Both the position numbers and the translations under genes were made by a program. Under the pieces are notes generated by a model that saw nothing but the letters and a program-made list of their open reading frames with translations, was not told the DNA's origin and made no database searches. From an uncultured Ruminococcus sp. (GTDB taxonomy: Bacteria; Bacillota; Clostridia; Oscillospirales; Acutalibacteraceae): a DNA stretch of 5,397 nucleotides. Each line of letters opens with the position of its first letter. Positions within the stretch are counted from its first letter, which is position 1. The stretch is taken from assembly GCA_902773165.1 (NCBI GenBank), contig CACYDO010000220.1, positions 1-5,397 on the forward strand, in the 5' to 3' direction. This document shows positions 5,392 through 5,397 of this stretch, piece by piece.

Positions 5392-5397
5392 ATGACA
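5392..5397 (+). CDS. Start of next operon gene (only two codons visible)
   Basis: ATG ACA at the right edge is preceded by AAGGAA (5378-5383), which overlaps the mltG stop codon and stands at a normal distance of about 9 bases. The arrangement is that of a tightly packed downstream gene. Nothing can be said of its product; in Clostridia an O-methyltransferase or a U32 peptidase is often found after mltG, but that is from memory only. Confidence 0.55.

Noticed and set aside
1..5397. Defence system, CRISPR array, prophage or transposon
   Set aside because: All long + strand frames except the TPR-like one are identifiable housekeeping families. No spaced repeat array, transposase, integrase or toxin-antitoxin-like pair was seen.

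Overview
The window looks like chromosomal DNA from a Gram-positive anaerobe of the Bacillota, class Clostridia. A Ruminococcus/Oscillospiraceae-type genome is my best guess. The reasons are strong AGGAGG-like ribosome sites, a textbook sigma-A promoter, roughly balanced GC, ThyX as the thymidylate synthase, and a long membrane-anchored MltG of the Gram-positive style. The genus is inferred from protein flavour, not shown.

Layout: all recognisable genes lie on the + strand. (1) Positions 1-723 hold the 3' part of a TPR-like protein of unknown function, open at the left edge. (2) Positions 724-1002 are a 279-base non-coding gap. It contains two identical 19-base copies of a GC-rich hairpin, the second followed by a T run and so probably the terminator of gene 1. 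A very good promoter (TTGCAA-17-TATAAT with an extended -10) and a perfect AT-rich palindrome in the thyX leader follow. (3) Positions 1003-5379 are a probable operon: thyX, tmk, a DJ-1/YajL-like gene, 5-formyltetrahydrofolate cyclo-ligase, and mltG. (4) The first two codons of another gene start at 5392 behind a good ribosome site, so the operon probably continues.

How the genes work together: ThyX makes dTMP from dUMP using methylene-tetrahydrofolate and FAD. Tmk phosphorylates dTMP to dTDP. The cyclo-ligase returns 5-formyl-THF to the active one-carbon folate pool. These three form a coherent dTTP/folate module. MltG cuts nascent peptidoglycan glycan strands at the membrane. A tmk-mltG neighbourhood is also known from E. 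coli, where yceG and tmk are adjacent. The DJ-1-like protein may be a stress or repair passenger.

No RNA gene, CRISPR array, insertion sequence or phage gene was seen. I found no convincing new defence or mobile system. The most unusual items are the duplicated hairpin element and palindrome before thyX, the YD-like tandem repeat inserted in MltG, the cysteine-rich tail and extra segment of ThyX, and a protein-like but stop-interrupted gap before mltG.
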